Counted from the stretch's first letter, positions 1 through 7,466 are shown. The stretch is DNA of 64,000 nucleotides from a virus (IMGVR_UViG_3300033149_003931:1-64000), one strand, 5' to 3'. Translations and numbers: made by a program. The notes: a model not told the origin generated them from the letters alone.

Positions 1-541
1 TTTTGTTGTATTTTTCCCACTCAGCCTGTTCGATTTCGTTGTATTTTTCCTGCGCAGCCCGGTCGATTTCGTTGTATTTTTCCCACTCAGCCTGTTTGAT
101 TTCGTTGTATTTTTTCCGTGCAGCCCGGTCGATTTCGTTGTATTTTTCCCACTCAGCCTGTATGATTTCGTTGTATTTTTTCCGTGCAGCCCGGTCGATT
201 TCGTTGTATTTTTCCCACTCAGGCTGTTTGATTTTGTTGTATTTTTTCAAACCCCCTTGATTCAAAATTTCAGGACAAACACCAATACCCGCAAAATTTC
301 CATTCTTTATATCCTCTACTATACAAACAGGAAAATTTTTTGGTGTACTAAAATCTGTACACTCCCAATGTTCGCCCGTAACTTCAGGATAAAAAAAACT
401 TATAGCGCCATGTCCGCAAATATCGACAATCCAATTTTTATTATATCTTTTAAATTTATTAAAGGTTTTTCCTTTCAAATCGTCTTTTGTTAAATAAAAA
501 TAATCGGTATCTTTTTTGATTACTGAAATAAACTCACACAT
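1..541 (-). CDS. Hypothetical protein with hendecad repeats (3' end outside window)
   Basis: An open frame runs leftward from an ATG at 541, preceded by an AGGGGG ribosome site, and leaves the window after 180 codons. Residues 1-99 are a non-repetitive head with several aromatic residues. From residue 100 an 11-residue unit repeats without gaps, alternating KYNEIDRAARK and KYNEIKQAEWE, at least seven and a half times. An 11-residue period with spaced hydrophobics is typical of hendecad coiled coils, so a long helical rod is likely. No family is recognised and the function is unknown. The opposite-strand open frame over the repeats is a shadow. Confidence 0.8.
   Translation of the reverse strand, partial: MCEFISVIKKDTDYFYLTKDDLKGKTFNKFKRYNKNWIVDICGHGAISFFYPEVTGEHWECTDFSTPKNFPVCIVEDIKNGNFAGIGVCPEILNQGGLKKYNKIKQPEWEKYNEIDRAARKKYNEIIQAEWEKYNEIDRAARKKYNEIKQAEWEKYNEIDRAAQEKYNEIEQAEWEKYNK
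2..244. repeat. 33-bp tandem repeats encoding an 11-residue coiled-coil unit
   Basis: A 33-bp unit is repeated head to tail at least seven times and continues past the window edge. Copies differ by a few bases and alternate between two subtypes, giving a 66-bp higher-order period. The period is a multiple of three and keeps the minus-strand frame open. There are no unique spacers, so it is not a CRISPR array. Confidence 0.9.
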
Positions 542-566
542 TTTAACCCCCTTTATTAAATAAATA

Positions 567-632
567 TTATTTAGTTATTACAGAATAAATTTTTCGTTTT
601 ACCCTCAAACCACTTCCGGTAACATCTGACAT
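567..632 (-). pseudogene. Truncated DUF6573-like start (21 codons)
   Basis: The reading frame begins MSDV, like the DUF6573 gene that starts at 1353. It then diverges and stops after 21 codons. The DNA at and just upstream of this start (620-696) matches 1341-1416. It is best read as the head of a second DUF6573 copy whose body was lost, or as a recombination scar. Confidence 0.55.
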
Positions 633-696
633 GATTAAAAAACCCTTAATTTTTGGCTGGTGGCCCGACGGACACCGCCCGATCTTGTGAATACTT
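620..696. repeat. Diverged direct duplication, copy A (partner 1341-1416)
   Basis: This 77-base stretch aligns with 1341-1416 with scattered substitutions and a short gap. It covers the end of one small gene (C-terminus VGPPAKN here, VGPLTKN in copy B), the junction, and the first codons of a DUF6573 gene. Confidence 0.75.
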
Positions 697-738
697 GATA
701 GCCGGAGTCTCTAAGATACACCATTTTAACGGATCCAT
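646..738 (-). pseudogene. 30-codon frame, relic of the 1367-1543 gene
   Basis: The last ~16 residues match the tail of the 58-residue protein encoded at 1367-1543 (VSVGPPAKN against VTVGPLTKN), but the N-terminal half is unrelated. The ribosome site (AGGTTAG) is weak and too close. It is most likely a 3' remnant of a duplicated gene. Confidence 0.4.
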
Positions 739-759
739 TTTCTAACCTATAATTAGGCA

Positions 760-927
760 CTACCAGTTTAAAGCTTTCTTTAATGCCCGGATTTCTGGTG
801 CAAAATCTTCCTCCATATCTGAATCTAAAATTAACGCCCGGTAAGCTTTAATACAAGCCAGCCTCAAACGTCGCTTTTCTTTCTGTAATTTTTTAAGAAG
901 TTTGAATTGATATAACTGTAAAATCAT
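760..927 (-). CDS. Small basic hypothetical protein (55 aa)
   Basis: A 55-codon frame starts at an ATG six bases after a strong GGGAGG ribosome site. The product starts MILQLYQFKLLKKLQKEKRR, is strongly basic in its first half and more acidic later, and is predicted helical. No family is recognised. Confidence 0.6.
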   Translation of the reverse strand: MILQLYQFKLLKKLQKEKRRLRLACIKAYRALILDSDMEEDFAPEIRALKKALNW

Positions 928-984
928 TGGTTTAACCTCCCAGCCTTTCTTTCTTCAATATGTTTTGTGTTAACCCTAGAAATA

Positions 985-1353
985 TTAATCCTCACCTTTT
1001 AACATAATTGTTATAACAGGTTCCAGATTATCACCCGGCCCGCATTGTGACCACATATCTATAGGCTTTGTAACGATCCTACCATTTGCGGCTTTACTGG
1101 CGAATAGCGGGGTAAAATTAAATCTATCACCCTTAGAGCTTCGGATGCCTAATTTAAAAATAGTCAGCATATCCCAAGCCCGGCCCTGAAAGTCTTGTCC
1201 TGTTACTTCAAGATTATTTAATACTGCATTTACTCCCGCTGTTATTGCTACCGGGAATTTGATCCCCGCCTCTGCCGCCATTTCTGATAAATCAATCAAT
1301 ACGCCGTCTTCAATGGCTTCTTTTCTAGTATATTTAAAAATAACATCTGACAT
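985..1353 (-). CDS. DUF6573 family protein
   Basis: The 122-residue product begins MSDVIFKYTRKEAIEDGVLI, followed by a DLSEMAAEAGIKFPVAIT segment. That is the pattern I know from DUF6573 proteins of phages and mobile elements. The family has no established function. It is often seen near antirestriction genes, as here (ArdC-like gene at 3619-4536). Its head is duplicated at 567-632. The family call rests on recalled motif similarity. Confidence 0.75.
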   Translation of the reverse strand: MSDVIFKYTRKEAIEDGVLIDLSEMAAEAGIKFPVAITAGVNAVLNNLEVTGQDFQGRAWDMLTIFKLGIRSSKGDRFNFTPLFASKAANGRIVTKPIDMWSQCGPGDNLEPVITIMLKGED

Positions 1354-1416
1354 GATTAAACCCCGTTTAATTTTTGGTTAGTGGCCCGACTGTCACACCT
1401 GACCGCGCGAATACTT
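1341..1416. repeat. Diverged direct duplication, copy B (partner 620-696)
   Basis: This copy spans the 3' end of the intact 58-residue gene and the first codons of the intact DUF6573 gene. It is therefore the probable parent of the degraded copy at 620-696. Confidence 0.75.
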
Positions 1417-1543
1417 TATTTAAGTCTACCCGTGCCTTTAATGATTTTATCCTACCCGTTAAATGAAGTGCGTTTATTGGATCAACGGTATTTGATAAAG
1501 CAAATTCTAAAAAGTCTCTCTCTTTGTTCAAATTCTTTTTCAT
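1367..1543 (-). CDS. Small hypothetical protein (58 aa) paired with DUF6573
   Basis: The 58-codon frame has an AAAGGA ribosome site seven bases before its ATG. It lies directly upstream of the DUF6573 gene in the same transcript. The product ends KVFARSGVTVGPLTKN; a near copy of that tail survives at 646-738, so the pair was duplicated as a unit. Function is unknown. Confidence 0.65.
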   Translation of the reverse strand: MKKNLNKERDFLEFALSNTVDPINALHLTGRIKSLKARVDLNKVFARSGVTVGPLTKN

Positions 1544-1616
1544 ATCAATATCCTTTGTCTATGTTTGTTTGTTGCTTCAAGCATACTATTTTATTTTCAG
1601 TTTGTTAAGTCTACCG

Positions 1617-1976
1617 TTAAACTTTTTCAATTTTAAAAGTTTCTTCCCGCTTGATCCCGGTTCTTGTCAAAGCGTCTTCTTCATTTCTGCAATTTCCAAT
1701 TAAGATTTTTTGACAAAAGGTATGTATTAAATATTTACTGTTTCTTTTTAACCGCTTGTCCCAATAAGGGGTGAAAGCAAAAGGAATATCAAACCAGCGC
1801 TCCCCGTCAATCTGACTCCTAAAACCCTGTACTGTCCAGCCGTCAAATTTTAAACCGTGTTTCGTGATAATCTTACGGCTTTTGTCTGTATCCTTAACAT
1901 ATAAGTCTGACTCATGATTATCGATCTCACATCCAGCCTCTTTTAATTCGTGATATAAATTTTTTTGATTTGGCAT
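1617..1976 (-). CDS. Hypothetical protein (119 aa)
   Basis: The chosen start (MPNQKNLYHELKEAGCEID) has a GGAGG site at suitable spacing; an upstream in-frame extension to 2072 overlaps the preceding gene and has no better signal. The product is soluble, mixed charge, with a 'DGWTVQGFRSQIDGERWFD' segment. No domain is recognised. Confidence 0.7.
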   Translation of the reverse strand: MPNQKNLYHELKEAGCEIDNHESDLYVKDTDKSRKIITKHGLKFDGWTVQGFRSQIDGERWFDIPFAFTPYWDKRLKRNSKYLIHTFCQKILIGNCRNEEDALTRTGIKREETFKIEKV

Positions 1977-2005
1977 TTCTCGATCCTCCATTGCTTTATT
2001 ATTAA

Positions 2006-2365
2006 TTATACTAATAAAGTATAAACTTTCCTGTCCACTTCTTGAACTTGCGCACTGTAGGTTGCGGCCCACAGTCTACACTTTCCCCGCTTCCAGTCGT
2101 TTATTTGTTGTTTTGTTGCCACTGTGCCCTCTGAATCTTCCAATAATTGAAAGTCAATTCTTCCCGGTTCATCACAAGAGTTAAACAGATAGTTTTCTCT
2201 CTTGTCCTCGATTCCCAGAGAGTCACACACATTTTTAATTAATTCTGTTTGAGACTCTGCTTTAAATTCATCCTCTACAAAATAACTTCTTGTTGTGTCT
2301 GGTTGGCATCCCGTATCAAAAATATCTTCCTCAACAAATTTTAAAAAGCCGTTTATCTCTAGCAT
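2006..2365 (-). CDS. Hypothetical protein (119 aa)
   Basis: The start at MLEINGFLKF follows a GGAGG site. The product is acidic in its first half and ends with a conserved-looking 'WKRGKCRLWAATYSAQVQEV' stretch. It belongs to the leftward run of small genes. No family is recognised. Confidence 0.7.
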   Translation of the reverse strand: MLEINGFLKFVEEDIFDTGCQPDTTRSYFVEDEFKAESQTELIKNVCDSLGIEDKRENYLFNSCDEPGRIDFQLLEDSEGTVATKQQINDWKRGKCRLWAATYSAQVQEVDRKVYTLLV

Positions 2366-2405
2366 TTTCTGATCCTCCATTATGTCTTGAATTACTCATT
2401 ATAAT

Positions 2406-2705
2406 TTATCCTTTTACTGAATACTCGATAGCATCATTTAAAAAATCAAACTCAGCAATACAGGCGCCTATATTTTCATGTGATACTTGCCATTTTTTCC
2501 ATAAATGGTTATATTTTATTTCATAACCATTAACCAATTTCCCGTAATGAATTTTTGCTCCCGTTTCTGTAGAATGATGTTTGTTAAATTCTTCTTGCAA
2601 ATACTTTTCTGTTCGTTCTCCCGTGCAGACCATGCTCCAATTACCGCAAGAACATACTGCTTGAGCATCATGTAAACTAATTATAACTAATTCATGTCCT
2701 TTCAT
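2406..2705 (-). CDS. Hypothetical protein with Cys-x-Cys motif (99 aa)
   Basis: A strong AGGAGGG site precedes the ATG. The N-terminal third contains HELVIISLHDAQAVCSCG followed by NWSMVCTG and later HH, which could bind a metal ion. The remainder is aromatic-rich. No known family is assigned. Confidence 0.65.
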   Translation of the reverse strand: MKGHELVIISLHDAQAVCSCGNWSMVCTGERTEKYLQEEFNKHHSTETGAKIHYGKLVNGYEIKYNHLWKKWQVSHENIGACIAEFDFLNDAIEYSVKG

Positions 2706-2787
2706 AGTTTAACCCTCCTGTCAATCTTTACTTCCGTTCCTGTTACTTTATTAATTATTATCTGGTCTCCTGTATGCCATAGGCTTT

Positions 2788-3003
2788 TTAAATTAGATCA
2801 ATTAATTTTTTATTTGCATCATATTTATTAATTAATTGATGTAATTCTTTTTCCACCAAATCAATATTAAAATTTTCTTCTGGTTCATACCCTTGCTCTA
2901 AACTATCTAATGCACTATTTAAAGTTGATGGAGATATACCGCCCGCTTTTTCATTATCAATTTCAGCTTTAAAAAATCTTTTGGTTTCTTTGCTAATTTT
3001 CAT
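2788..3003 (-). CDS. Hypothetical helical protein (71 aa)
   Basis: A 71-residue, mostly helical protein with acidic and basic patches. It lies directly downstream of the first of three related intergenic hairpins (3018-3043). No family is recognised. Confidence 0.6.
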   Translation of the reverse strand: MKISKETKRFFKAEIDNEKAGGISPSTLNSALDSLEQGYEPEENFNIDLVEKELHQLINKYDANKKLIDLI

Positions 3004-3017
3004 TTTTAGCCCCTATA

Positions 3018-3043
3018 GGGCCGGGAATTTGAACACCCAGCCT
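3018..3043 (-). repeat. Intergenic hairpin element, copy 1 of 3
   Basis: The sequence GGGCCGGGAATTTGAACACC and its downstream complement form an imperfect hairpin between the genes at 3561 and 3003, just upstream of the second gene's start. The AATTT-AACAC core also occurs at 4552-4577, and the GGGCCGGG stem at 3580-3603. Confidence 0.65.
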
Positions 3044-3048
3044 GTGTT

Positions 3049-3561
3049 TTAATCTACTGTTATTAATAAAAACCTTTCTCCGCCTCTTAAAGAGACCCAA
3101 ACATGATTTCCACCTCTGCCAACAATAACCCGGCCACTGTGATATTTAAACCATTTTGTTAAATCTTGCTCTATCTCTTCGAGAGATGCAAAGGGTTTTT
3201 GCTCCTCATAATATTTTTTGATCTCAGCACTTCGCCAGTATGCTTCTTGATCCTCAATAATTACTGTCACTTTTCCGGCCTCTTCATGATCAAGCTCTAC
3301 TGTCAAGTTCTTTATTTCCGGCGGATCATTCCGCAAGTCGTCAATAAAATACTGCTTTGCTTTTTTCGCGTCCTTCGCATGGATAGCCCGTTCCAGTTTT
3401 ACAAGGTAAACCCCGCCCTGTGATTTTTTGGGATTATCCTCCTCAATAATATCATACTTATTAATAGCCTCAAATTTTGCAATAGGGTAAAAGGAGCCCT
3501 TACTTTTTTGGCAATCTTCGCATTGATGTAAAGTTCTATCCGCATAAGGTCTTTGCAACAT
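3049..3561 (-). CDS. Hypothetical protein with N-terminal CxxC (170 aa)
   Basis: The product has an N-terminal CEDC motif (residues ~14-17), charged helices in the middle, and a C-terminal segment VGRGGNHVWVSLRGGERF that looks beta-rich. A CCTCC complement (GGAGG) lies before the ATG, right after the copy-2 hairpin. No family is recognised. Confidence 0.65.
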   Translation of the reverse strand: MLQRPYADRTLHQCEDCQKSKGSFYPIAKFEAINKYDIIEEDNPKKSQGGVYLVKLERAIHAKDAKKAKQYFIDDLRNDPPEIKNLTVELDHEEAGKVTVIIEDQEAYWRSAEIKKYYEEQKPFASLEEIEQDLTKWFKYHSGRVIVGRGGNHVWVSLRGGERFLLITVD

Positions 3562-3579
3562 TTTTTCTTTCCTCCTATT

Positions 3580-3603
3580 GGGCCGGGTTTAAATTCCCGG
3601 CCC
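3580..3603 (-). repeat. Intergenic hairpin element, copy 2 of 3
   Basis: GGGCCGGG and CCCGGCCC form a perfect 8-bp stem around an AT-rich eight-base loop. It lies between the ArdC-like gene and the next gene, about ten bases before that gene's ribosome site. There is no U-run, so processing or translational control is more likely than termination. Confidence 0.75.
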
Positions 3604-3618
3604 TTGATTTTTAAAAAG

Positions 3619-4536
3619 TTAAGCCGCGGCGCTTACTGTTTCCCGTTCTTCGGCTTTCTCTTCTGTTCTTCTGCCTTGCATATAGTCAACCGCTTTCTGC
3701 GCTCTTCCTGAAGCAACAAAGATTAATTTCGGATCAGATTTTAACTTACTGATCCAGCCGTTAATATAAGCCTGCTGGTTTTCTTCTAGCTTTTCGTTAC
3801 TGATTCCAGTTAATGCACATATAAAAGCCGTTCCAATTTCCGCCGTTAATTCTTCCCGGCTGTATTGTTCCCTGCCGAATCCGTCCGACTCTGTGACGCC
3901 TTCCCGGTTTAATCTCTCTTTATGTCCTGTACTGTGGGTCAATTCGTGAAATAGTGTGCCGTAATATTCTGGCTCATTCTCGAATGTCTCCGGCTGTGGC
4001 ATCATAATAACATCATCTAATGGTCTATAACAGGCCCGGCTGCCGCCGTGGTTTACTGGTGGTTTATCCTTGAAATCGACAACAAACTTTTCCGCATTAT
4101 CGATCTGCTGGAATTCAGAAATCTGAATATTGTTAGTTTCGTATTTGATCCCCTCTGTTTGTTCAATATTAAATACCCGGTAATATTTGAGAAAGGGTAT
4201 TTTTTTCTTCTTCGGCTGGCCTGAGGCGTCCCGCTCTTCTGTCTCTCTGATTAACCATTGCCAGAATACTATTAGTTCAGACTTGGAACCCTTCTTGACC
4301 TTGCCGCCTAAGGTCTGAACCTGTTTAAATGTCAGGTAATAAGGACTTGAAAAACCCTTATCTATCAAGTTAAAGAACAGCACAAAAGCGTTGACTCCGC
4401 GATAGGGTTTCTTACTGATAAAATTCTTCGGCATTTCGCCCGCACCCTTCCAAGTTTTACGCCACGGGATTTTACCTTTTTCTAAACCATTAATGATACG
4501 ATCTGTAATTGCTCGATAAATATCTTTGTTTGTCAT
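3619..4536 (-). CDS. ArdC-like antirestriction protein (ssDNA-binding and zincin domains)
   Basis: The 305-residue product has the N-terminal ssDNA-binding domain of the ArdC/DUF1738 family (residues 1-130: GLEKGKIPWRKTW, NFISKKPYRGVNAF, YYLTFKQV). A zincin-like peptidase domain follows, with FHELTHSTGH at 196-205 and EELTAEIG at 228-235 for metal binding. Plasmid ArdC protects incoming single-stranded DNA from restriction; a similar early counter-defence role here is inference. An AGGGGG site sets the start. The length matches intact family members. Confidence 0.9.
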   Translation of the reverse strand: MTNKDIYRAITDRIINGLEKGKIPWRKTWKGAGEMPKNFISKKPYRGVNAFVLFFNLIDKGFSSPYYLTFKQVQTLGGKVKKGSKSELIVFWQWLIRETEERDASGQPKKKKIPFLKYYRVFNIEQTEGIKYETNNIQISEFQQIDNAEKFVVDFKDKPPVNHGGSRACYRPLDDVIMMPQPETFENEPEYYGTLFHELTHSTGHKERLNREGVTESDGFGREQYSREELTAEIGTAFICALTGISNEKLEENQQAYINGWISKLKSDPKLIFVASGRAQKAVDYMQGRRTEEKAEERETVSAAA

Positions 4537-4551
4537 CTGTCCCCCTCTGTT

Positions 4552-4577
4552 GGGGCTGGGAATTTAAACACCAGGCC
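4552..4577 (-). repeat. Intergenic hairpin element, copy 3 of 3
   Basis: GGGGCTGGGAATTTAAACAC with its downstream complement is related to the elements at 3018 and 3580. It lies between the genes at 5099 and 4536, upstream of the ArdC-like start. The GC stem is imperfect but the central AATTTAAAC core is kept. Confidence 0.65.
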
Positions 4578-4592
4578 TTGCTTTTTATAAAA

Positions 4593-5099
4593 TTAAGCCT
4601 TTGTAAGTTGTCTATCAATTACAGCGTGGCCGCCTTTGTATAGATCAGGATAAACAACGGCCCCGTCGCCCTCGTTATTCTCGAAAGCCAAAACAATAGC
4701 CTTGTTAAAATGCGGATTAAGCTGGCCCTTATCAATCCAAGCTTGGATTTGTTCCAGCGTTCCTATAAAATTATAACAAGCACCGCCTCTCATGGTCTGA
4801 CATGTTAAGCCAGACGTACTTAAGGTTCTGATCTTCGAGTCTGTGTCACATGTAAAAGGCTGATCCCATCCGGCAAAGATAGCATCCTTTAACGGAATTT
4901 CCGGCGCACTGGCGTATAATCTGCTCTTAAGTCTTAACTTGTACTTTTTGCGCTTTCCCTTTTCTGAAAAAATCGGGTTGCTTTCGGGGTCAATGTCTTT
5001 GATTATAATTTCTAATTTGTGGGTCATTGCCAGCATTGAATCAATTTTAAATAACGTATACTTTTCACCGGTTTTAAAAATCTCTGTTAACTCTTGCAT
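4593..5099 (-). CDS. Hypothetical protein (168 aa)
   Basis: The ATG at 5099 follows an AAGGAGA site. The product mixes beta-like and charged segments, with two cysteines (CDTD, CQTMRGGACYNF) in the middle. It sits immediately upstream of the ArdC-like gene in the promoter-proximal part of the left operon. No family is recognised. Confidence 0.7.
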   Translation of the reverse strand: MQELTEIFKTGEKYTLFKIDSMLAMTHKLEIIIKDIDPESNPIFSEKGKRKKYKLRLKSRLYASAPEIPLKDAIFAGWDQPFTCDTDSKIRTLSTSGLTCQTMRGGACYNFIGTLEQIQAWIDKGQLNPHFNKAIVLAFENNEGDGAVVYPDLYKGGHAVIDRQLTKA

Positions 5100-5138
5100 G
5101 ATCTTTTCTCCTTGTAATGATTAATGATTACTGTTAAT

Positions 5139-5351
5139 TTAAACATCATATAAGCGCGTCATACTATTTTTAAATGCGTCCTGTCCAGCTAATCGTCCAC
5201 ACCCCGGCCCCATATACATATAATTTCCAGCGTAATTATTTGCTTTTGGGTTGTCTGAAAGTCTGCCGTTGTCGATTGCTTTTTTAAATGCGTCGCAGGC
5301 TTCGGTTCTGATCTCGTCAAAGACTTTTAATTCTTGTGTTAGCTCTGGCAT
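5139..5351 (-). CDS. Hypothetical protein, first gene of left operon (70 aa)
   Basis: The ATG at 5351 follows GGAGGG with a six-base gap; a TTG two codons upstream is less likely. The product begins MPELTQELKVFDEIRTEACD and has a Gly/Tyr/Met-rich middle (NYAGNYMYMGPGCG). It is the first clear gene after the promoter at 5606-5634. Confidence 0.65.
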   Translation of the reverse strand: MPELTQELKVFDEIRTEACDAFKKAIDNGRLSDNPKANNYAGNYMYMGPGCGRLAGQDAFKNSMTRLYDV

Positions 5352-5370
5352 GTTCAACCCTCCGTTGTTA

Positions 5371-5499
5371 TTAAAAAAAATAATATGTTACTTCATGCTG
5401 TTTTAAATGTGCTTTGGCTTTTTTAAGTTCTTTCAAAATATTTTTTACCTCTGACCGGTTAAATTTTAGCTGCTCTTTATACTGTTTATTGTCATTTGT
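5371..5499 (-). pseudogene. Coding-like remnant without a start codon
   Basis: A 42-codon open stretch between stops has protein-like composition (NILKELKKAKAHLKQHEV) but no ATG or GTG and no ribosome site. It may be the 3' end of a lost gene, or chance. It lies in the leader of the left operon. Confidence 0.25.
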
Positions 5500-5605
5500 T
5501 TATTAGATAATGCGCCATAAATTTGATTCGTCAAGTTAAGTCAGTCATTTTTTAATATCATTTGTTTCATCTTTTGTGCCCCTTTTGTTTGCCTGAATTA
5601 ACTCA

Positions 5606-5634
5606 AGCATAGCACATCAACCGGCGTTTGTCAA
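5606..5634 (-). promoter_or_regulatory. Consensus sigma70 promoter for the left operon
   Basis: On the minus strand TTGACA (5634-5629) and TATGCT (5611-5606) are separated by 17 bases. It points at the genes starting at 5351 and leftward. The spacer ends GTGC, as in the promoter at 8242-8270. Confidence 0.85.
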
Positions 5635-5846
5635 GACATCAGCAAAATATTTTTTTAAAAAACCCACAGACTCGACGGGAGAATTTAAGAAACTGAAGCG
5701 GCAAATATCAAACTGGATTTTGTAAAACCCGAAAGCTAAAACCAGAAAACCCAAAACGCCCAAAGCCTTAGCCTGTGGCCGCAGGATCAAGCCGGGAAGA
5801 TTCGAGCAGGCCCCTAAAGGAAACTATACAAAATGCCAAAGAAAAC
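5635..5846. other. Gene-free stretch with folding potential
   Basis: No start-plus-ribosome-site combination is seen. CCACAG near 5664 can pair with CTGTGG near 5771, with a small CTCGACGGGAG hairpin inside. It separates the left promoter from the plus-strand RNA candidate. Confidence 0.4.
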
Positions 5847-5876
5847 TTGAAACAAATCTCTAATATATTATATAAG
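5847..5876 (+). promoter_or_regulatory. Candidate plus-strand promoter for a non-coding RNA
   Basis: TTGAAA (5847-5852) and TATAAG (5871-5876) are separated by 18 bases. No protein gene lies downstream on this strand before the terminator at 6198-6239. Confidence 0.5.
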
Positions 5877-5882
5877 TAAAAC

Positions 5883-6240
5883 TGTAGACTTTTAATTCTA
5901 AGTTAGTTATGAATAACTGAACTATTTAGCCAGTCAAAAGAACAGAAAAGCCGGACGGCTCACAAAGGAAAGCCGGGAATGAGTCCATCAATATTAATAA
6001 TCTCTCAAGAGTAAAAGAGAATAGATAAGCTATAGTTAATCATAGGTTAATAGGACAATGGAGACGGGAAGCGAAAGGAATACGGGCATACTTAGAATCA
6101 GGGAACTTAATGGTATATATAAAAAAGGCCCGGTACTGTCTCTAAGGGGCTGCATATTCATAGTTTACTACATATTAAGCTATTACTGGACATAAAGAAG
6201 CCCGGCATCCCTGATTTAAGAGATTTACCGGGCTTTTTTA
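5883..6240 (+). ncRNA. Candidate ~360-nt phage non-coding RNA
   Basis: The stretch is bounded by a sigma70-like promoter and a factor-independent terminator, both on the plus strand, and has no credible coding frame. It contains hairpins such as AGTTAT-GA-ATAACT and GCC-GGAC-GGC. Flanking protein genes are on the opposite strand, so the terminator is not explained by a plus-strand gene. Family and function are unknown. Confidence 0.45.
6198..6239 (+). terminator. Rho-independent terminator
   Basis: AAGCCCGG (6198-6205) pairs with CCGGGCTT (6228-6235), and a six-T run covers 6234-6239. In the reverse direction it has a weaker T-rich tail and could also end the leftward operon whose last gene stops at 6362. 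Confidence 0.75.
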
Positions 6241-6361
6241 TATAAGTATATGCTCCAGTAATGATTTATGATTAATTCATTAGTGTATCACATCCTTTCT
6301 ATAGTTATTATGCCTTATAATAACCTTTTTATTTTACTTAAGTTTATATTATACCAATGAC

Positions 6362-6523
6362 TTAGATGTTGTCCCACGCTTCAGCCTCTTTGACGTTCTT
6401 AACAATGGTATTAGCTGCTTCTCTGCTTAATCTTTGGGTGATCTCTTGACCTGTAAAAGTATCTATCACATAATAGATAGGATATTTACTGTTTGTATTC
6501 TCAATGATCTTATAACGTTCCAT
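6362..6523 (-). CDS. Hypothetical protein (53 aa)
   Basis: MERYKIIENTNSKYPIYYVI begins a 53-residue product with an AAGGG site seven bases upstream. The C-terminal part (GQEITQRLSREAANTIVKN) looks helical. It is the last gene of the leftward operon from the 8.25-kb promoter. Confidence 0.65.
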   Translation of the reverse strand: MERYKIIENTNSKYPIYYVIDTFTGQEITQRLSREAANTIVKNVKEAEAWDNI

Positions 6524-6545
6524 GATATACCCTTTTTTTATTAGA

Positions 6546-6851
6546 TTATATATGAGAGATTTTATCTTTGATTAATATGTCATATTTTTTTTTAAAGTTA
6601 TTGTAATTTGATAGAATACATTCCTGCGCTATTGAAAATTTTAATATTTGCAAAGTGTATGCTTTATCTATTCTGTTATAATATAACTGAACATCTTGAG
6701 AATTTGTAACAGCCAGTTTTTCAACATTCTGGCCGTTCAGAGAATTTTTGAAATAGGCAAGCATGGCAATACCGTATTTATCAGATTCTTTAATAATAAT
6801 ATATTGGATATTTTCTTCCCGTGTCTTACCTTCAATGTTTATTATCTTCAT
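6546..6851 (-). CDS. Hypothetical protein (101 aa)
   Basis: A 101-residue, Lys/Asn/Ile-rich product with an AGGGGG site before the ATG. No domain, signal or membrane segment is recognised. Confidence 0.65.
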   Translation of the reverse strand: MKIINIEGKTREENIQYIIIKESDKYGIAMLAYFKNSLNGQNVEKLAVTNSQDVQLYYNRIDKAYTLQILKFSIAQECILSNYNNFKKKYDILIKDKISHI

Positions 6852-6962
6852 TATTTTAACCCCCTATAATAGATTAATTTAAGCTTGGTTTACCTGGCGA
6901 ACATGTAAGACCTCTTCTACAGGATAATCATTATCTTGTATCCTTTGTTGATTAGTTATTAT

Positions 6963-7226
6963 TTAAGCCATATTATTATAAGCGAATAAAATATCTTTTA
7001 TGCTTGCATTTTCTAAGACCTCACAACCGGTTTCCCTTTCTAAACGTTGGATTTGATTGTTTTCATTTTTTAAAAAATGGTATAAGTTATTGTATTTATA
7101 TGAAAGCTTGTTAACAACCATCCCGCAACCAAAACTATTACCAATAATAGTATAAAAAGTCACTGTAATTTTTTCTTTTAATTTTGTATTATAGTTAATT
7201 GTAACATATTGACGTTCGTTTCTCAT
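6963..7226 (-). CDS. Hypothetical protein (87 aa)
   Basis: The ATG follows a GGAGA site. The N-terminal half looks beta-rich (QYVTINYNTKLKEKITVTFY) and the C-terminal half helical. The frame stays open for 31 codons after its stop, without a start signal, which I consider chance. Confidence 0.6.
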   Translation of the reverse strand: MRNERQYVTINYNTKLKEKITVTFYTIIGNSFGCGMVVNKLSYKYNNLYHFLKNENNQIQRLERETGCEVLENASIKDILFAYNNMA

Positions 7227-7253
7227 TGTCTTATTCTCCTGTTAGTTAATAAA

Positions 7254-7466
7254 TTATAGTTCTATGGTATTTTTTATATTAAAAGCTATTGTTCGATTAC
7301 AGGCTTGAACTCTTGCCTTATGAGTACATCCTTTATATCCGTTTAAATTATCTCGGATTATATCTGTAATAATTAAACCGTGATCTCCGGCTCTATGAAA
7401 TTCTCCGCCTATTGGATGCCTTGTTGTTTCCCAATAACCATACCCCGGTTTAATTTTTAATAACAT
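7254..7466 (-). CDS. Hypothetical protein (70 aa)
   Basis: The product begins MLLKIKPGYGYWETTRHPIG and contains GEFHRAGDHGLIITDI. An AGGGG site precedes the ATG. No family is recognised. Confidence 0.6.
   Translation of the reverse strand: MLLKIKPGYGYWETTRHPIGGEFHRAGDHGLIITDIIRDNLNGYKGCTHKARVQACNRTIAFNIKNTIEL

Noticed and set aside
2-244. CRISPR-like array
   Set aside because: Units are contiguous, a multiple of three and coding, with no unique spacers.
3-260. Plus-strand frame rich in Tyr/Phe/Ser over the left-end repeats
   Set aside because: It is the reverse reading of the 33-bp repeats. The minus-strand frame has a ribosome site and continuous coding.
6870-6962. Stop-codon readthrough extension of the 6963-7226 gene
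   Set aside because: 31 open codons after a stop is within chance, with no start, motif or ribosome signal.
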